This document shows positions 37,484 through 45,700 of a stretch of 64,000 nucleotides of DNA, in pieces. Each line of letters opens with the position of its first letter. Within the stretch, counting starts at the first letter, position 1. The position numbers were made by a program, and so were the translations under genes. This stretch comes from Oryzomonas japonica (GTDB taxonomy: Bacteria; Desulfobacterota; Desulfuromonadia; Geobacterales; Pseudopelobacteraceae). The stretch covers positions 496,001 to 560,000 of the forward strand of contig NZ_VZQZ01000001.1 of assembly GCF_008802365.1 (NCBI RefSeq), in the 5' to 3' direction. The notes below the pieces were generated by a model, which saw only the letters and a program-made list of their open reading frames with translations, did not search any database and had not been told where the DNA came from.

Positions 37484-38203
37484 ATGAGTTATATCCTCGA
37501 TGCCTTGAAAAAACTGGAGAGCGAGAAGGAACGGAAGGCCCGCGGCAGCGGCATGATCAACATTGCCGGGGAGCTGTTCAAAAACGGTCCGGCCCCCCAA
37601 AAGGAACGCAGGAACTGGCCCATTGTCCTGGGGCTGGTGCTGCTGGCATCGCTCATAACCTTCGGCGCGACCTTCCTGTTCCTGCATGGGGGCAAGGGGA
37701 AAAGGCATACCGCTTCTCCAATGGTGATGCCCCCGCCATCGGTGACCCCTGCGCCGGCACCACCGATGCTTCCCGCCAAACCGGCGATGCCCGAGCCGCC
37801 GCCCCGACCGCCTGCGGTGGTTGCTCCGCAGAAAGCCGCGCCACCTCCGGCACGGGTGCCGAAAGCCGTCAAGAAACCGCCCGTGCCCCGGCACCCTCCG
37901 GTTGCCCGGCCGGCACGACCTGTTGCACCGGCAGCCGAGGAAAACGCCCCCGCTGAGCCTGCCCGGCCCACTGCCACTGCCCTTGTCGCCGCTCCCGCCG
38001 ATATCAAGGTGTCGGGCATCGCCTGGCAGGAACGTCGCGGTGCGTCCCGGGCGGTGGTGAATGGCTTCCTCCTGCGAGAGGGCAATACGGTCTCCGGCGC
38101 CAGGATTGTGGAGATCTTCCAGAACAAGGTCCGTTTCAGTTCAGCTACTGGCACCTTCGAAGTGTATCTGGTTGCCACCGGTTTGCCGGCGGCGCCGAAA
38201 TAG
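37484..38203 (+). CDS. GspB-like inner-membrane protein
   Basis: The 239-residue product begins with the GspB signature MSYILDALKKLESEKER. One membrane helix lies at about residues 45-68. A long Pro/Ala-rich periplasmic spacer (about 78-165) follows, then a small C-terminal domain (ADIKVSGIAWQ... to the end) of the GspB/PulB type. It pairs with the ATPase gene 10 bases upstream. Together they probably help insert a secretin, for type II secretion or type IV pili. Confidence 0.85.
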   Translation: MSYILDALKKLESEKERKARGSGMINIAGELFKNGPAPQKERRNWPIVLGLVLLASLITFGATFLFLHGGKGKRHTASPMVMPPPSVTPAPAPPMLPAKPAMPEPPPRPPAVVAPQKAAPPPARVPKAVKKPPVPRHPPVARPARPVAPAAEENAPAEPARPTATALVAAPADIKVSGIAWQERRGASRAVVNGFLLREGNTVSGARIVEIFQNKVRFSSATGTFEVYLVATGLPAAPK

Positions 38204-38227
38204 ATGGGTATCGAGGTTCGCGTGGGC

Positions 38228-38983
38228 ATGCGCTTTCTGTTGCTTTTCATACTGTTTTCGCTGCTTTCCGGGTGCGGGAAGAAGGGACCGCTGCTCTATC
38301 CCGACATGCTGGTTCCGGCCGCTGTGACCGCCTTGACGGCAAACCAGAGCGGCGCCAGCGTCAAGATCGCCTTTGAGTTGCCAAATAAGGACATGGCCGG
38401 GCGTTCGTTGCGGGATCTGGCCGGCGTAAGCGTCTTCAAACGGGTGGAATCGTCGCTGCAACAACCCGATTGTCCCGCCTGCACCGATGATTTCCGGCTG
38501 TTTCGCAAGCTCTATCTCGATCTGCCCGATGCCACCCAGATCTACGGCAACAAGGTGGTGCTCCTGGACGGCGAGACGCGCAGGAATACCGCCTACAGCT
38601 ACTACGTCGTCCCCTTTGCCCGGGACAACTCCGTGGGGGCAAGCTCGGCGCCGGTACGCGTTCGGGTCACGTTGCAGCCGCTTCCTCCGGTGCTTCAGGT
38701 TTTGCCGGCGCCCACGGAGATCAAGCTGGAATTCGTGGCCATTCCGCCCGAGGAAGGCTCCATTGTGGGGTATAACCTCTACCGTACCGCCAAGAACGAG
38801 CCCATGCCCTATCTCCCGCTGAACAAGGAACCGCTTACGGGCACCACGTACACCGATTCGGGGCTGGAGCGCAAGACGGTCTACCGCTATGTGGCCAGGA
38901 CGGTGGTGCGTATGCCGTGGGGTGGGGTCGCTGAGAGCGGCGCCTCCAACGAGGCGGAAGGGGCTTTGAAGGAGGAGGAATAA
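38228..38983 (+). CDS. Lipoprotein with fibronectin-type repeats
   Basis: About 251 residues. The signal sequence ends in a lipobox (FSLLSGCGKKGPL), giving a lipidated cysteine near residue 16. The rest holds two beta-sandwich segments similar to fibronectin type III (for example VVLLDGETRRNTAYSYYVVP and GSIVGYNLYRTAKNEP). The start at 38228 is preferred for the signal peptide, but GTG at 38222 or ATG at 38204 are possible. It follows the GspB-like gene directly, so it may act in the same envelope complex. Confidence 0.75.
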   Translation: MRFLLLFILFSLLSGCGKKGPLLYPDMLVPAAVTALTANQSGASVKIAFELPNKDMAGRSLRDLAGVSVFKRVESSLQQPDCPACTDDFRLFRKLYLDLPDATQIYGNKVVLLDGETRRNTAYSYYVVPFARDNSVGASSAPVRVRVTLQPLPPVLQVLPAPTEIKLEFVAIPPEEGSIVGYNLYRTAKNEPMPYLPLNKEPLTGTTYTDSGLERKTVYRYVARTVVRMPWGGVAESGASNEAEGALKEEE

Positions 38984-38987
38984 TAGC

Positions 38988-39106
38988 AGGTTGTTGAAGC
39001 CATCAGGCCTTCGTCCTCGAATGCCCTTTTGTGACTGAGGCCTTTGGCCTCACCCTTCGGGTGCCTTCGCAGGGCTTGCGACGATCTGACTATTTTGGGA
39101 CAACCT
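38988..39106. repeat. Palindromic intergenic repeat, copy A3
   Basis: Starts AGGTTGTTGAAG and ends GGACAACCT. It shares with copy A1 the blocks CGTCCTCGAATGCCCTTTTG (one difference) and GATCTGACTATTTT, but the middle hairpin (GAGGCCTTTGGCCTC) differs. Length 119 bp. Confidence 0.75.
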
Positions 39107-39133
39107 GATAAGAGCAAGATTGAAAGGTGAGAG

Positions 39134-39173
39134 AAACAGAAAAGGGCATCCGGTTGGATGCCCTTTTCTGTTT
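39134..39173 (-). terminator. Strong terminator after atpE (bidirectional)
   Basis: AAACAGAAAAGGGCATCC and GGATGCCCTTTTCTGTTT form an 18-bp perfect stem with a four-base loop. It lies 28 bases past the atpE stop codon. Confidence 0.88.
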
Positions 39174-39201
39174 GCATGTTCTTTGCCGCTGCCGGAAGGA
39201 A

Positions 39202-39477
39202 TTACTTGGCGACGGTTTCGGCCAGTTTGGTTGCGATCTCTTTGTAGGGGTTGGCGAACAGGATGATCAGGCAGACAACCAGGGCGTAGATGGCCAGGGA
39301 CTCGATCATGGCCAGACCGATCATCATGGTGGTCAGGATCTTGCCGGAAGCGCCGGGGTTACGGGAAACGCCTTCTACGGCGCTTTTAACTGCCAGACCC
39401 TGACCGATGCCGGTACCCAGGGTGCCCAGTGCCATGCCGATACCTGCTGCCAGAACGCACATTGTGAAAAAGCTCAT
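39202..39477 (-). CDS. atpE: ATP synthase subunit c
   Basis: This 91-residue protein forms the rotating c-ring of F0. It has two membrane helices joined by the polar loop RNPGASGK (39-46). The ion-binding glutamate is E59. Q26, S60 and Y64 are also present, matching part of the sodium-binding pattern of Ilyobacter-type c-rings, whereas the threonine after the serine is leucine (L61). Ion choice is therefore uncertain. It lies downstream of atpB; the F1 genes are not in this window. Confidence 0.95.
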   Translation of the reverse strand: MSFFTMCVLAAGIGMALGTLGTGIGQGLAVKSAVEGVSRNPGASGKILTTMMIGLAMIESLAIYALVVCLIILFANPYKEIATKLAETVAK

Positions 39478-39569
39478 CGTTACTTCTCCTCTCTTCGTAT
39501 GGTAGTTATCCTAAACAGTATAGGATGCGTAAACTTGCTTGGGGACGCCTTGTTGCGTCCGGAAAACGC

Positions 39570-40259
39570 TTAGTGTGCCTCTTCCAGCGATCCCTGGATG
39601 TAGATCATGGCCAGGAGCATGAAGACAAAGGCCTGGATGAAGGAGACCAGCACGCCCATGAGCATCATCGGCAGCGGCACCAGGAAGGGGGCCAGCCCGA
39701 AGAAGATCATCAGGACCAGTTCATGGCCGTTCATGTTGCCGAAGAGACGCAGGGTGAGGGAAACCGGGCGGCTCAAGTGGCCTATGACCTCGATGAAGAA
39801 CATGACCGGGGCCAGCCAGGCGATGGGGCCCATGAAGTGTTTCAGGTAGTGCAGGCCGTGGTGCTTGATCCCGACCACATGGGTCGAGAGGAAGACGATC
39901 ACGGCGCAGGCGGCCGTGGTGTTGATGTTGGCGGTGGGGGGGAAGAAACCCGGGATCAGGCCGGTCAGGTTGGAGACCAGGATAAAGATCGCCAGGGTGG
40001 CTATCAGCGGGAAGTAGGGACGGCCATGTTCGCCCATGGTTTCGACGATCATGTTTTCAATGCCGCCGACAACCACTTCCATGAAGTTCTGCAGGCCGCC
40101 GGGGATCGCCTTGAGCGCCGACGTGGCCAGTACGGAAAGCACCAGCAGCAGAACGATGATCAGCCAGGTGTAGGCGATGGCATCGGCACTGGCCTCGTTG
40201 AGATGCAGCGGCGCCAGCAGGTTGCGGAAAAACTCGAGAAACAGTAAAGGGTGAACCAT
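39570..40259 (-). CDS. atpB: ATP synthase subunit a
   Basis: The 229-residue stator channel subunit passes ions to the c-ring. The essential arginine is R171 in [14 protein letters not shown], within the fourth of five to six hydrophobic helices. The start at 40259 follows GGGAGGTTAG. It is the third gene of the order atpZ-atpI-atpB-atpE on the minus strand; atpF, atpH and the F1 genes are absent here, as in other split ATP synthase operons. Confidence 0.95.
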   Translation of the reverse strand: MVHPLLFLEFFRNLLAPLHLNEASADAIAYTWLIIVLLLVLSVLATSALKAIPGGLQNFMEVVVGGIENMIVETMGEHGRPYFPLIATLAIFILVSNLTGLIPGFFPPTANINTTAACAVIVFLSTHVVGIKHHGLHYLKHFMGPIAWLAPVMFFIEVIGHLSRPVSLTLRLFGNMNGHELVLMIFFGLAPFLVPLPMMLMGVLVSFIQAFVFMLLAMIYIQGSLEEAH

Positions 40260-40263
40260 GGAG

Positions 40264-40647
40264 CTAACCTCCCGTGCGCAAGGCACTATATAATGAAAGT
40301 GCAATTATGTTGGCAACGATAACGGACAATCCCACCAGCAGCCCTGCCAGCGAGAACCATCCCGAAGTGATGATGACATACAGTACCAGACCGGTGACGG
40401 TGATACGGCCCACGAACCGGATTTGGGCGTACAGATTCGGTTTGGCCGGCATCAGGCCGAGGATGCGCTGGAGCACGTTGCGCAGCCAGGCAAAATTACA
40501 AATGGCAATGATGCCGCCTGCCAGGATGCCCATCCCGGCCTTGGCCGAAAAGAGGGCGAATCCTCCGATGCTCAGAACCGCCAGCAGGGCCAGGCTCCCT
40601 TTGATGATGACGGCGAAGAGGTTATCTTCGTTGATCGCTGTCATCAT
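40264..40647 (-). CDS. atpI: ATP synthase subunit I family protein
   Basis: A 127-residue protein with four predicted membrane helices (about 11-32, 37-55, 75-93 and 98-120). It belongs to the ATP-synt_I type, which helps c-ring assembly or transports magnesium. Its start overlaps the end of the upstream small gene by 26 bases, and it ends four bases before the atpB start, so all are co-translated. Two adjacent ATG codons are possible starts behind GGGAG. Confidence 0.8.
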   Translation of the reverse strand: MMTAINEDNLFAVIIKGSLALLAVLSIGGFALFSAKAGMGILAGGIIAICNFAWLRNVLQRILGLMPAKPNLYAQIRFVGRITVTGLVLYVIITSGWFSLAGLLVGLSVIVANIIALSLYSALRTGG

Positions 40648-40864
40648 CTCTGCGGATCTCCCTGCCGGCTATCACGTAAATATTCTTGAAACCGGCCGCA
40701 ATCCCGATAAATAAAAAGATATAAAAGAACCACGGCTTGGTGCCAAGCCACCGGTCGAGCGCCAGGCCGGACCAGACGCCGATCCCTATTGCCAGGACGA
40801 CCGAGATGCCCATGCTGGACACCATGGACAGGCTCTTGAGCAGATCGCGTTTGTCACGATCCAT
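40622..40864 (-). CDS. atpZ: AtpZ/AtpI-family protein
   Basis: An 80-residue protein with two membrane helices (about 17-35 and 45-63) and charged ends. This matches the AtpZ family found at the head of ATP synthase operons, proposed to assist assembly or carry Mg2+/Ca2+. A TTGACA box on the minus strand (40934-40929) lies about 65 bases upstream with a poor -10. The gene heads the atp group and overlaps the next frame. Confidence 0.8.
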   Translation of the reverse strand: MDRDKRDLLKSLSMVSSMGISVVLAIGIGVWSGLALDRWLGTKPWFFYIFLFIGIAAGFKNIYVIAGREIRRDDDSDQRR

Positions 40865-40959
40865 AGTCAGAACCCCCGCCCGAAGTTGATACCAAAATCG
40901 ATATTCCTTAGCATGGCAGCGCTCGTAATGTCAAACAAAATAACAGAATAACGTTTGAC

Positions 40960-42246
40960 CTAGGCGATGAGCCGGAAGCATTTAGCCGCGGCGGCGATGG
41001 TTTTTTCGATATCGGCAGCGCTGTGGGCGGCCGACACGAATGCGGTCTCGAACTGGGACGGCGCCAGGTAGATCCCTTCATCCAGCATGGCCAGGAAGTA
41101 TGTGGCGAACGCCTTGGTGTCGCAGGCGGAGGCGGTCGGCCAATCGTGGACTTCGTTCTTGCTGAAGAAGGCGCAGAACATGCTGCCGACCCGGGTGGAA
41201 TAGATCGGGTAGCCGGCTGCCTTGGCGGCCGCGGCGATGCCCTCCGCCACCTGGCGGCTCTTCTCTTCCAGCTTTTCATAGAAGCCGGGCTGTTTGAGCA
41301 GCGTAAGGGTCGCGATGCCGGCCGACATGGCCAACGGGTTGCCGGAGAGGGTGCCGGCCTGGTAGATGCCGCCGGACGGAGAAAGTTTTTCCATTATTTC
41401 GCGCTTGCCGCCAAAGGCGCCCACCGGCAGGCCGCCACCGATGATCTTGCCCAGGGTGGTCATGTCGGGGGTGACGCCGAACAGGGACTGGGCGCCGCCG
41501 TAGGCCACCCGGAAACCGGACATGACCTCGTCGAAGATCAGGATGATCCCCTCGTTGGTGCAGATCTCGCGCAGCCCTTCCAGGAAACCCTCCCGGGGGG
41601 GGATGGTCCCCATGTTGCCGGCCACCGGCTCCACGATGATACAGGCGATGGTGCCCTTGTTTTCGGCCACCAGTTTTCTGACCGAGTCGAGGGAGTTGTA
41701 TTCCGCCGTCAGGGTGTGTTTGGCAAAATCGGCAGGCACGCCGGGCGAATCGGGCACGCCGAAGGTGGCCGCGCCGGAGCCGGCCTTGACCAGCAGGGAG
41801 TCTGCGTGGCCGTGATAGCAGCCGGAAAATTTGAGGATATTGTCCCGCCCGGTGTAGCCGCGGGCCAGGCGGATGGCGCTCATGGTGGCCTCCGTCCCGG
41901 AGCTGACCATGCGCACCATCTCTATGGAGGGGACGGCCTCGATCACCATGCTGGCCAGGATGGTCTCCTGTTCCGTCGGCGCGCCAAAGCTGGCGCCGTT
42001 GTCCATGGTCCTCTTGACCGCCTCGATCACCTGCGGGTGGCAGTGCCCCACGATCATGGGCCCCCAGGAACCGACGTAGTCCACAAAGGCATTGCCGTCT
42101 TCATCGTAGATGGCGCTCCCGGCCGCCTTTTTGATGAAAAGGGGGTCTGCTCCCACGGACTTGAACGCCCTGACCGGGCTGTTGACACCGCCGGGGATTG
42201 CTGCTTTGGCCTGCTGGAAGAGAGCGCTGGAACGGGTGTGGTTCAT
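40960..42246 (-). CDS. hemL: Glutamate-1-semialdehyde 2,1-aminomutase
   Basis: HemL makes 5-aminolevulinate from glutamate-1-semialdehyde in the C5 route to haem. The 428-residue product shows the [21 protein letters not shown] segment in pieces, [13 protein letters not shown], and the PLP lysine in [17 protein letters not shown]. The start at 42246 has GAGGGG ten bases upstream and gives the usual family length; an ATG at 42264 is less likely. It has its own promoter near 42302-42330. Confidence 0.96.
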   Translation of the reverse strand: MNHTRSSALFQQAKAAIPGGVNSPVRAFKSVGADPLFIKKAAGSAIYDEDGNAFVDYVGSWGPMIVGHCHPQVIEAVKRTMDNGASFGAPTEQETILASMVIEAVPSIEMVRMVSSGTEATMSAIRLARGYTGRDNILKFSGCYHGHADSLLVKAGSGAATFGVPDSPGVPADFAKHTLTAEYNSLDSVRKLVAENKGTIACIIVEPVAGNMGTIPPREGFLEGLREICTNEGIILIFDEVMSGFRVAYGGAQSLFGVTPDMTTLGKIIGGGLPVGAFGGKREIMEKLSPSGGIYQAGTLSGNPLAMSAGIATLTLLKQPGFYEKLEEKSRQVAEGIAAAAKAAGYPIYSTRVGSMFCAFFSKNEVHDWPTASACDTKAFATYFLAMLDEGIYLAPSQFETAFVSAAHSAADIEKTIAAAAKCFRLIA

Positions 42247-42301
42247 GGTGGAAGGACCCCTCATACTTTATTTTGAAATGAGCTTGCCAATGGGGTGTTT
42301 T

Positions 42302-42330
42302 GAATAGCACACCATCCTCGATTTTGTCAA
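42302..42330 (-). promoter_or_regulatory. Sigma-70 promoter of hemL
   Basis: On the minus strand TTGACA (42330-42325), 17-base spacer, CTATTC (42307-42302). It lies about 56 bases before the hemL start codon. Confidence 0.55.
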
Positions 42331-42419
42331 TCGCAAAGAAGATTTTTTATTTTGATTTTAGTATGTTGGGGATAATGACGGGGTATTTTGCGCGGCCTGA
42401 GAAAGGGGGAAAAATCTGC

Positions 42420-42448
42420 TTGACAAAGAAAATCAAATAACCTATTTT
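42420..42448 (+). promoter_or_regulatory. Sigma-70 promoter of the nuo operon
   Basis: A perfect -35 TTGACA (42420-42425), 17-base spacer and -10 TATTTT (42443-42448). A second TTGACA overlaps at 42447-42452 but has no good -10. A palindrome GTATACAGTATAC follows before the nuoA ribosome binding site TTAGGAGGG. Confidence 0.7.
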
Positions 42449-42496
42449 GACAACGTTTTGTATACAGTATACCGCAAGTAATTAGGAGGGTTTCCG

Positions 42497-42853
42497 ATGC
42501 TTGGTGCATATCTCCCCATACTTCTCCTGGTCATAGTCGCCGTGTTGTTCGGGCTGGTTTCCATCGTCCTGTCCTCGCTCATCGGCCAGAAGAAGCCTTC
42601 CCCCGTCAAGCTGGCTCCGTACGAGAGCGGCTGCACGCCGGTCGGAACGGCCCGGGAACGTTTCTCGATCAAGTTCTACCTGATCGCCATGCTGTTCATC
42701 CTGTTCGACATCGAGGCTGTGTTCCTCTATCCCTGGGCGATTCTCTATAAGAAGCTTGGCGTGTTCGGCCTGGTCGAGATGGGGACCTTTATCGTCATTC
42801 TCTTTGTCGGTTACATTTACGTCTGGAAAAAAGGAGCACTGGAATGGGAGTAG
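42497..42853 (+). CDS. nuoA: NADH-quinone oxidoreductase subunit A
   Basis: The 118-residue membrane subunit sits at the junction of the arms of complex I. It has three helices; the conserved loop [13 protein letters not shown] between helices 1 and 2 and the acidic [11 protein letters not shown] of helix 2 are present. It starts the operon behind TTAGGAGGG and overlaps nuoB by ten bases. Confidence 0.96.
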   Translation: MLGAYLPILLLVIVAVLFGLVSIVLSSLIGQKKPSPVKLAPYESGCTPVGTARERFSIKFYLIAMLFILFDIEAVFLYPWAILYKKLGVFGLVEMGTFIVILFVGYIYVWKKGALEWE

Positions 42854-43359
42854 ACAATCCGCTTGGCGACAACATCATAACCACGTCCCTGGATGCGCTC
42901 GTCAACTGGTCGAGGAAGTCGTCCATCTGGCCCATGACCTTCGGCCTGGCATGCTGCGCCATCGAGATGATGGCCGCCGGCGCTTCCCATTACGACCTCG
43001 ACCGTTTCGGCATCATCTTCCGCGCCTCCCCCCGGCAGTCCGACTGCATCATCATCGCCGGCACGGTCACCAAGAAGATGCTGCCGGTCATCAAGACTGT
43101 CTATGAGCAGATGCCCGAGCCGAAATGGGTCATCGCCATGGGTGCCTGCGCCTGTTCAGGCGGAATCTTCGATACCTACAGCGTTGTGCAGGGGATCGAT
43201 GAGGCGCTGCCGGTGGATGTCTACATCCCTGGCTGCCCGCCGCGCCCCGAGGCGCTCCTGTACGGTCTTATGAAACTACAGGATAAGATCATGCATGACA
43301 AGAACTCGTTTGGCTCCGCCATCGGTCTGGGTAACAGGATCGAGTCGGCTGCAGCGTAA
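42844..43359 (+). CDS. nuoB: NADH-quinone oxidoreductase subunit B
   Basis: The 171-residue subunit binds cluster N2, the last electron carrier before quinone. Cluster ligands are seen in [11 protein letters not shown], in the MGACACSGG segment and in [12 protein letters not shown]. The C-terminus is slightly extended after the PSP-like helix. Its start lies inside the nuoA end, which couples their translation. Confidence 0.97.
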   Translation: MGVDNPLGDNIITTSLDALVNWSRKSSIWPMTFGLACCAIEMMAAGASHYDLDRFGIIFRASPRQSDCIIIAGTVTKKMLPVIKTVYEQMPEPKWVIAMGACACSGGIFDTYSVVQGIDEALPVDVYIPGCPPRPEALLYGLMKLQDKIMHDKNSFGSAIGLGNRIESAAA

Positions 43360-43409
43360 GTCACCGGGTACACTGAATATATCAAATCCCAGACAAAGGG
43401 TTGAATGCC

Positions 43410-43898
43410 ATGGCAGAGAACAATCGCGCAGTAGTCAAGTTGAAAGAGAAATTCGCCTCTTCCATCATCGAGGTCGTCGAGTTTCGCGGCGAAGTGACGG
43501 TAACGATCAAAAAGGAAGACCTTCTGGCTGTTCTTGCCTTTCTGAAGCAGGCCCTTCAGTACAATCTGCTCACCGACGTGACCGCGATTGACTATCTGGG
43601 CAAGAAGGAAGAGCGCTTCATGATGGTCTACCTGCTGTACTCCATTCCCAACAAGGATCGGCTGCGCATCAAGACGGCCGTTTCCGAGGCGGAGTGCCAT
43701 ATCGAGAGCGCGACCCAGGTCTGGGCTACCGCCAACTGGCTGGAGCGCGAGGTCTACGACCTGTTCGGCATCACGTTCGACAACCACCCCGACCTGCGCC
43801 GCATCCTGATGACGCCCGACTGGGAAGGTTATCCGTTGCGCAAGGACTACCCGCTTCAGGGGCCGGACCGGGAACCCTATAAAGGCCGCCTGTCGTAA
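43410..43898 (+). CDS. nuoC: NADH-quinone oxidoreductase subunit C
   Basis: The 162-residue 30-kDa-type subunit helps shape the quinone pocket. The family signature EREVYDLFGITFDNHPDLRR is present in two adjoining parts, and the protein ends PLRKDYPLQGPDREP. The start at 43410 was chosen because ACAAAGGG lies about nine bases upstream; a TTG three codons earlier is possible. It is separate from nuoD, unlike the fused NuoCD of E. coli. Confidence 0.95.
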   Translation: MAENNRAVVKLKEKFASSIIEVVEFRGEVTVTIKKEDLLAVLAFLKQALQYNLLTDVTAIDYLGKKEERFMMVYLLYSIPNKDRLRIKTAVSEAECHIESATQVWATANWLEREVYDLFGITFDNHPDLRRILMTPDWEGYPLRKDYPLQGPDREPYKGRLS

Positions 43899-43947
43899 GT
43901 TCCCGCACCAACGTACTTCGTATCTACGATCATAGAAGAGGCGATAT

Positions 43948-45120
43948 ATGGCTACTACGGAAAAGATGACGCTGAATATGGGGCCGCAGCACCCCAGCAC
44001 CCACGGGGTTCTCAGGCTCGTTCTCGAACTGGACGGCGAGGTGATCACCAAGATCACCCCGGACATCGGCTACCTGCACCGCGGGGTGGAGAAGCTCTCC
44101 GAGCACCGCACCTACCACCAGGTCCTGCCGCTGACCGACCGTCTCGACTACCTGGCCCCCATGCACAACAATCTGGGGTATATCCTGACGGTTGAGAAGC
44201 TGCTGGACATCCAGGTTCCGGAGCGGGCCCAGACCATCCGCATCATCATGGCCGAGTTGACGCGCCTCGAGTCCCACCTGGTATGGCTTGCCACACATGC
44301 CCTCGATATCGGCGCCATGACGGTCTTCCTCTATGCCTTCCGCGAGCGCGAGGTCATCATGGAAACCTATGAACTGATCTCCGGTGCCCGCATGACCTCC
44401 AATTTCTTCCGCGCCGGCGGCCTCTCACAGGATGTGCCGCCCGAATTCGAGAAGAAGGTGCGCGATTTCATCGCTGCCATGCCGGCTAATCTGGACCAGT
44501 ACGAGGGGCTCCTGACCACTAACCCGATCTGGCTCAAGCGTACGGTCGGCAACGGCGTCATCTCGGCCGAGGACGCCATCGACATGGGCATTACCGGCCC
44601 GGCCCTGCGCGGTTCCGGTGTGGACTTGGACCTGCGCCGCGACAATCCCTATTCCGGGTACGAGAACTACCAGTTCCAAATCCCGGTGGGGGAGAAGTGT
44701 GATACCTTTGACCGCTACAAGGTGCGCCTGGTGGAGATGCGCGAGGCCTGTAAGATCATCAACCAGGCCCTCGACCGGCTCAAACCGGGCCCGGTGCTGG
44801 CCGATTGCCCCCAGGTCTGTTATCCCCCCAAGGAAAACGTCTACAACTCCATAGAAGGTCTGATCCACCACTTCAAGATCGCCTCCGAAGGCTATCCCGT
44901 ACCGGAAGGCGAAGTCTACCAGGGGGTTGAAAACCCCAAGGGCGAGTTGGGTTTCTACATCGTCAGCGACGGCAGTTCCAAACCCTACCGCATGAGAATC
45001 CGGCCGCCCTCATTCGTCAACCTCCAGGCCATCGAGAAGATGGCCAAGGGGGCCATGATTGCCGACTTGGTGGCTGTAATCGGAACGTTGGACGTCGTTC
45101 TTGGCGAAATAGACAGATAA
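43948..45120 (+). CDS. nuoD: NADH-quinone oxidoreductase subunit D
   Basis: The 390-residue 49-kDa-type subunit forms most of the quinone-binding cavity and descends from the nickel-iron hydrogenase large subunit. Signatures GPQHPSTHGVLR near the N-terminus and PDIGYLHRGVEKL are clear. The nickel-binding cysteines of hydrogenases are absent, as expected. It ends GTLDVVLGEIDR, the typical NuoD C-terminus. Confidence 0.97.
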   Translation: MATTEKMTLNMGPQHPSTHGVLRLVLELDGEVITKITPDIGYLHRGVEKLSEHRTYHQVLPLTDRLDYLAPMHNNLGYILTVEKLLDIQVPERAQTIRIIMAELTRLESHLVWLATHALDIGAMTVFLYAFREREVIMETYELISGARMTSNFFRAGGLSQDVPPEFEKKVRDFIAAMPANLDQYEGLLTTNPIWLKRTVGNGVISAEDAIDMGITGPALRGSGVDLDLRRDNPYSGYENYQFQIPVGEKCDTFDRYKVRLVEMREACKIINQALDRLKPGPVLADCPQVCYPPKENVYNSIEGLIHHFKIASEGYPVPEGEVYQGVENPKGELGFYIVSDGSSKPYRMRIRPPSFVNLQAIEKMAKGAMIADLVAVIGTLDVVLGEIDR

Positions 45121-45151
45121 CTCCCGTAACGATTCAAAGGAGACGGCGCGA

Positions 45152-45664
45152 ATGAGTGAAGCAGTTGCGCAACAGGCAGAAGAACAGGAACCGGAAGTAG
45201 ACCTCTCCATAGCCGATAAGGTTATCGATAAATACATCGATCTGCCGGGCAACCTGATGCCGGTCCTTCAAGGGGTCCAGGATGCATACGGGTATGTGCC
45301 CCGCAAGGTTGCCGACTATGTCGCCGAGCGGTTGAACGTCTACCCCAGCCAGATCTACGGCGTTCTCACCTTTTACGCCCAGTTTCATCTGAAACCCCGC
45401 GGCCGGTTCATCATCCGGGTCTGCGTCGGGACCGCCTGCCACGTCTCGGGCGCTCCGCGTATCGTTGAAACCTTCTTCGATAAACTGCACATCGGCCACG
45501 CCGAGACCACGCCGGACCTGCGCTACACCTTTGAAAAGGTCGCCTGCCTGGGCGCCTGCGGCATGGCGCCCTTGGCCATGGTCAACGATGACACCTTCGG
45601 CAAGATGACGGTCCAGAAGGTTGACGAGATAATTGCCGAATATAACCAGCGGCCGATGAAATAG
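45152..45664 (+). CDS. nuoE: NADH-quinone oxidoreductase subunit E
   Basis: The 170-residue thioredoxin-like subunit binds [2Fe-2S] cluster N1a. Ligand cysteines are in VCVGTACHVSGA and in CLGACGMAPL. A 20-residue acidic N-terminal tail precedes the helical bundle. It works with NuoF in NADH oxidation in the cytoplasmic arm. Confidence 0.96.
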   Translation: MSEAVAQQAEEQEPEVDLSIADKVIDKYIDLPGNLMPVLQGVQDAYGYVPRKVADYVAERLNVYPSQIYGVLTFYAQFHLKPRGRFIIRVCVGTACHVSGAPRIVETFFDKLHIGHAETTPDLRYTFEKVACLGACGMAPLAMVNDDTFGKMTVQKVDEIIAEYNQRPMK

Positions 45665-45700
45665 AACCGACTCAACCATTCCAGCAGGGGACAAAGCGTT

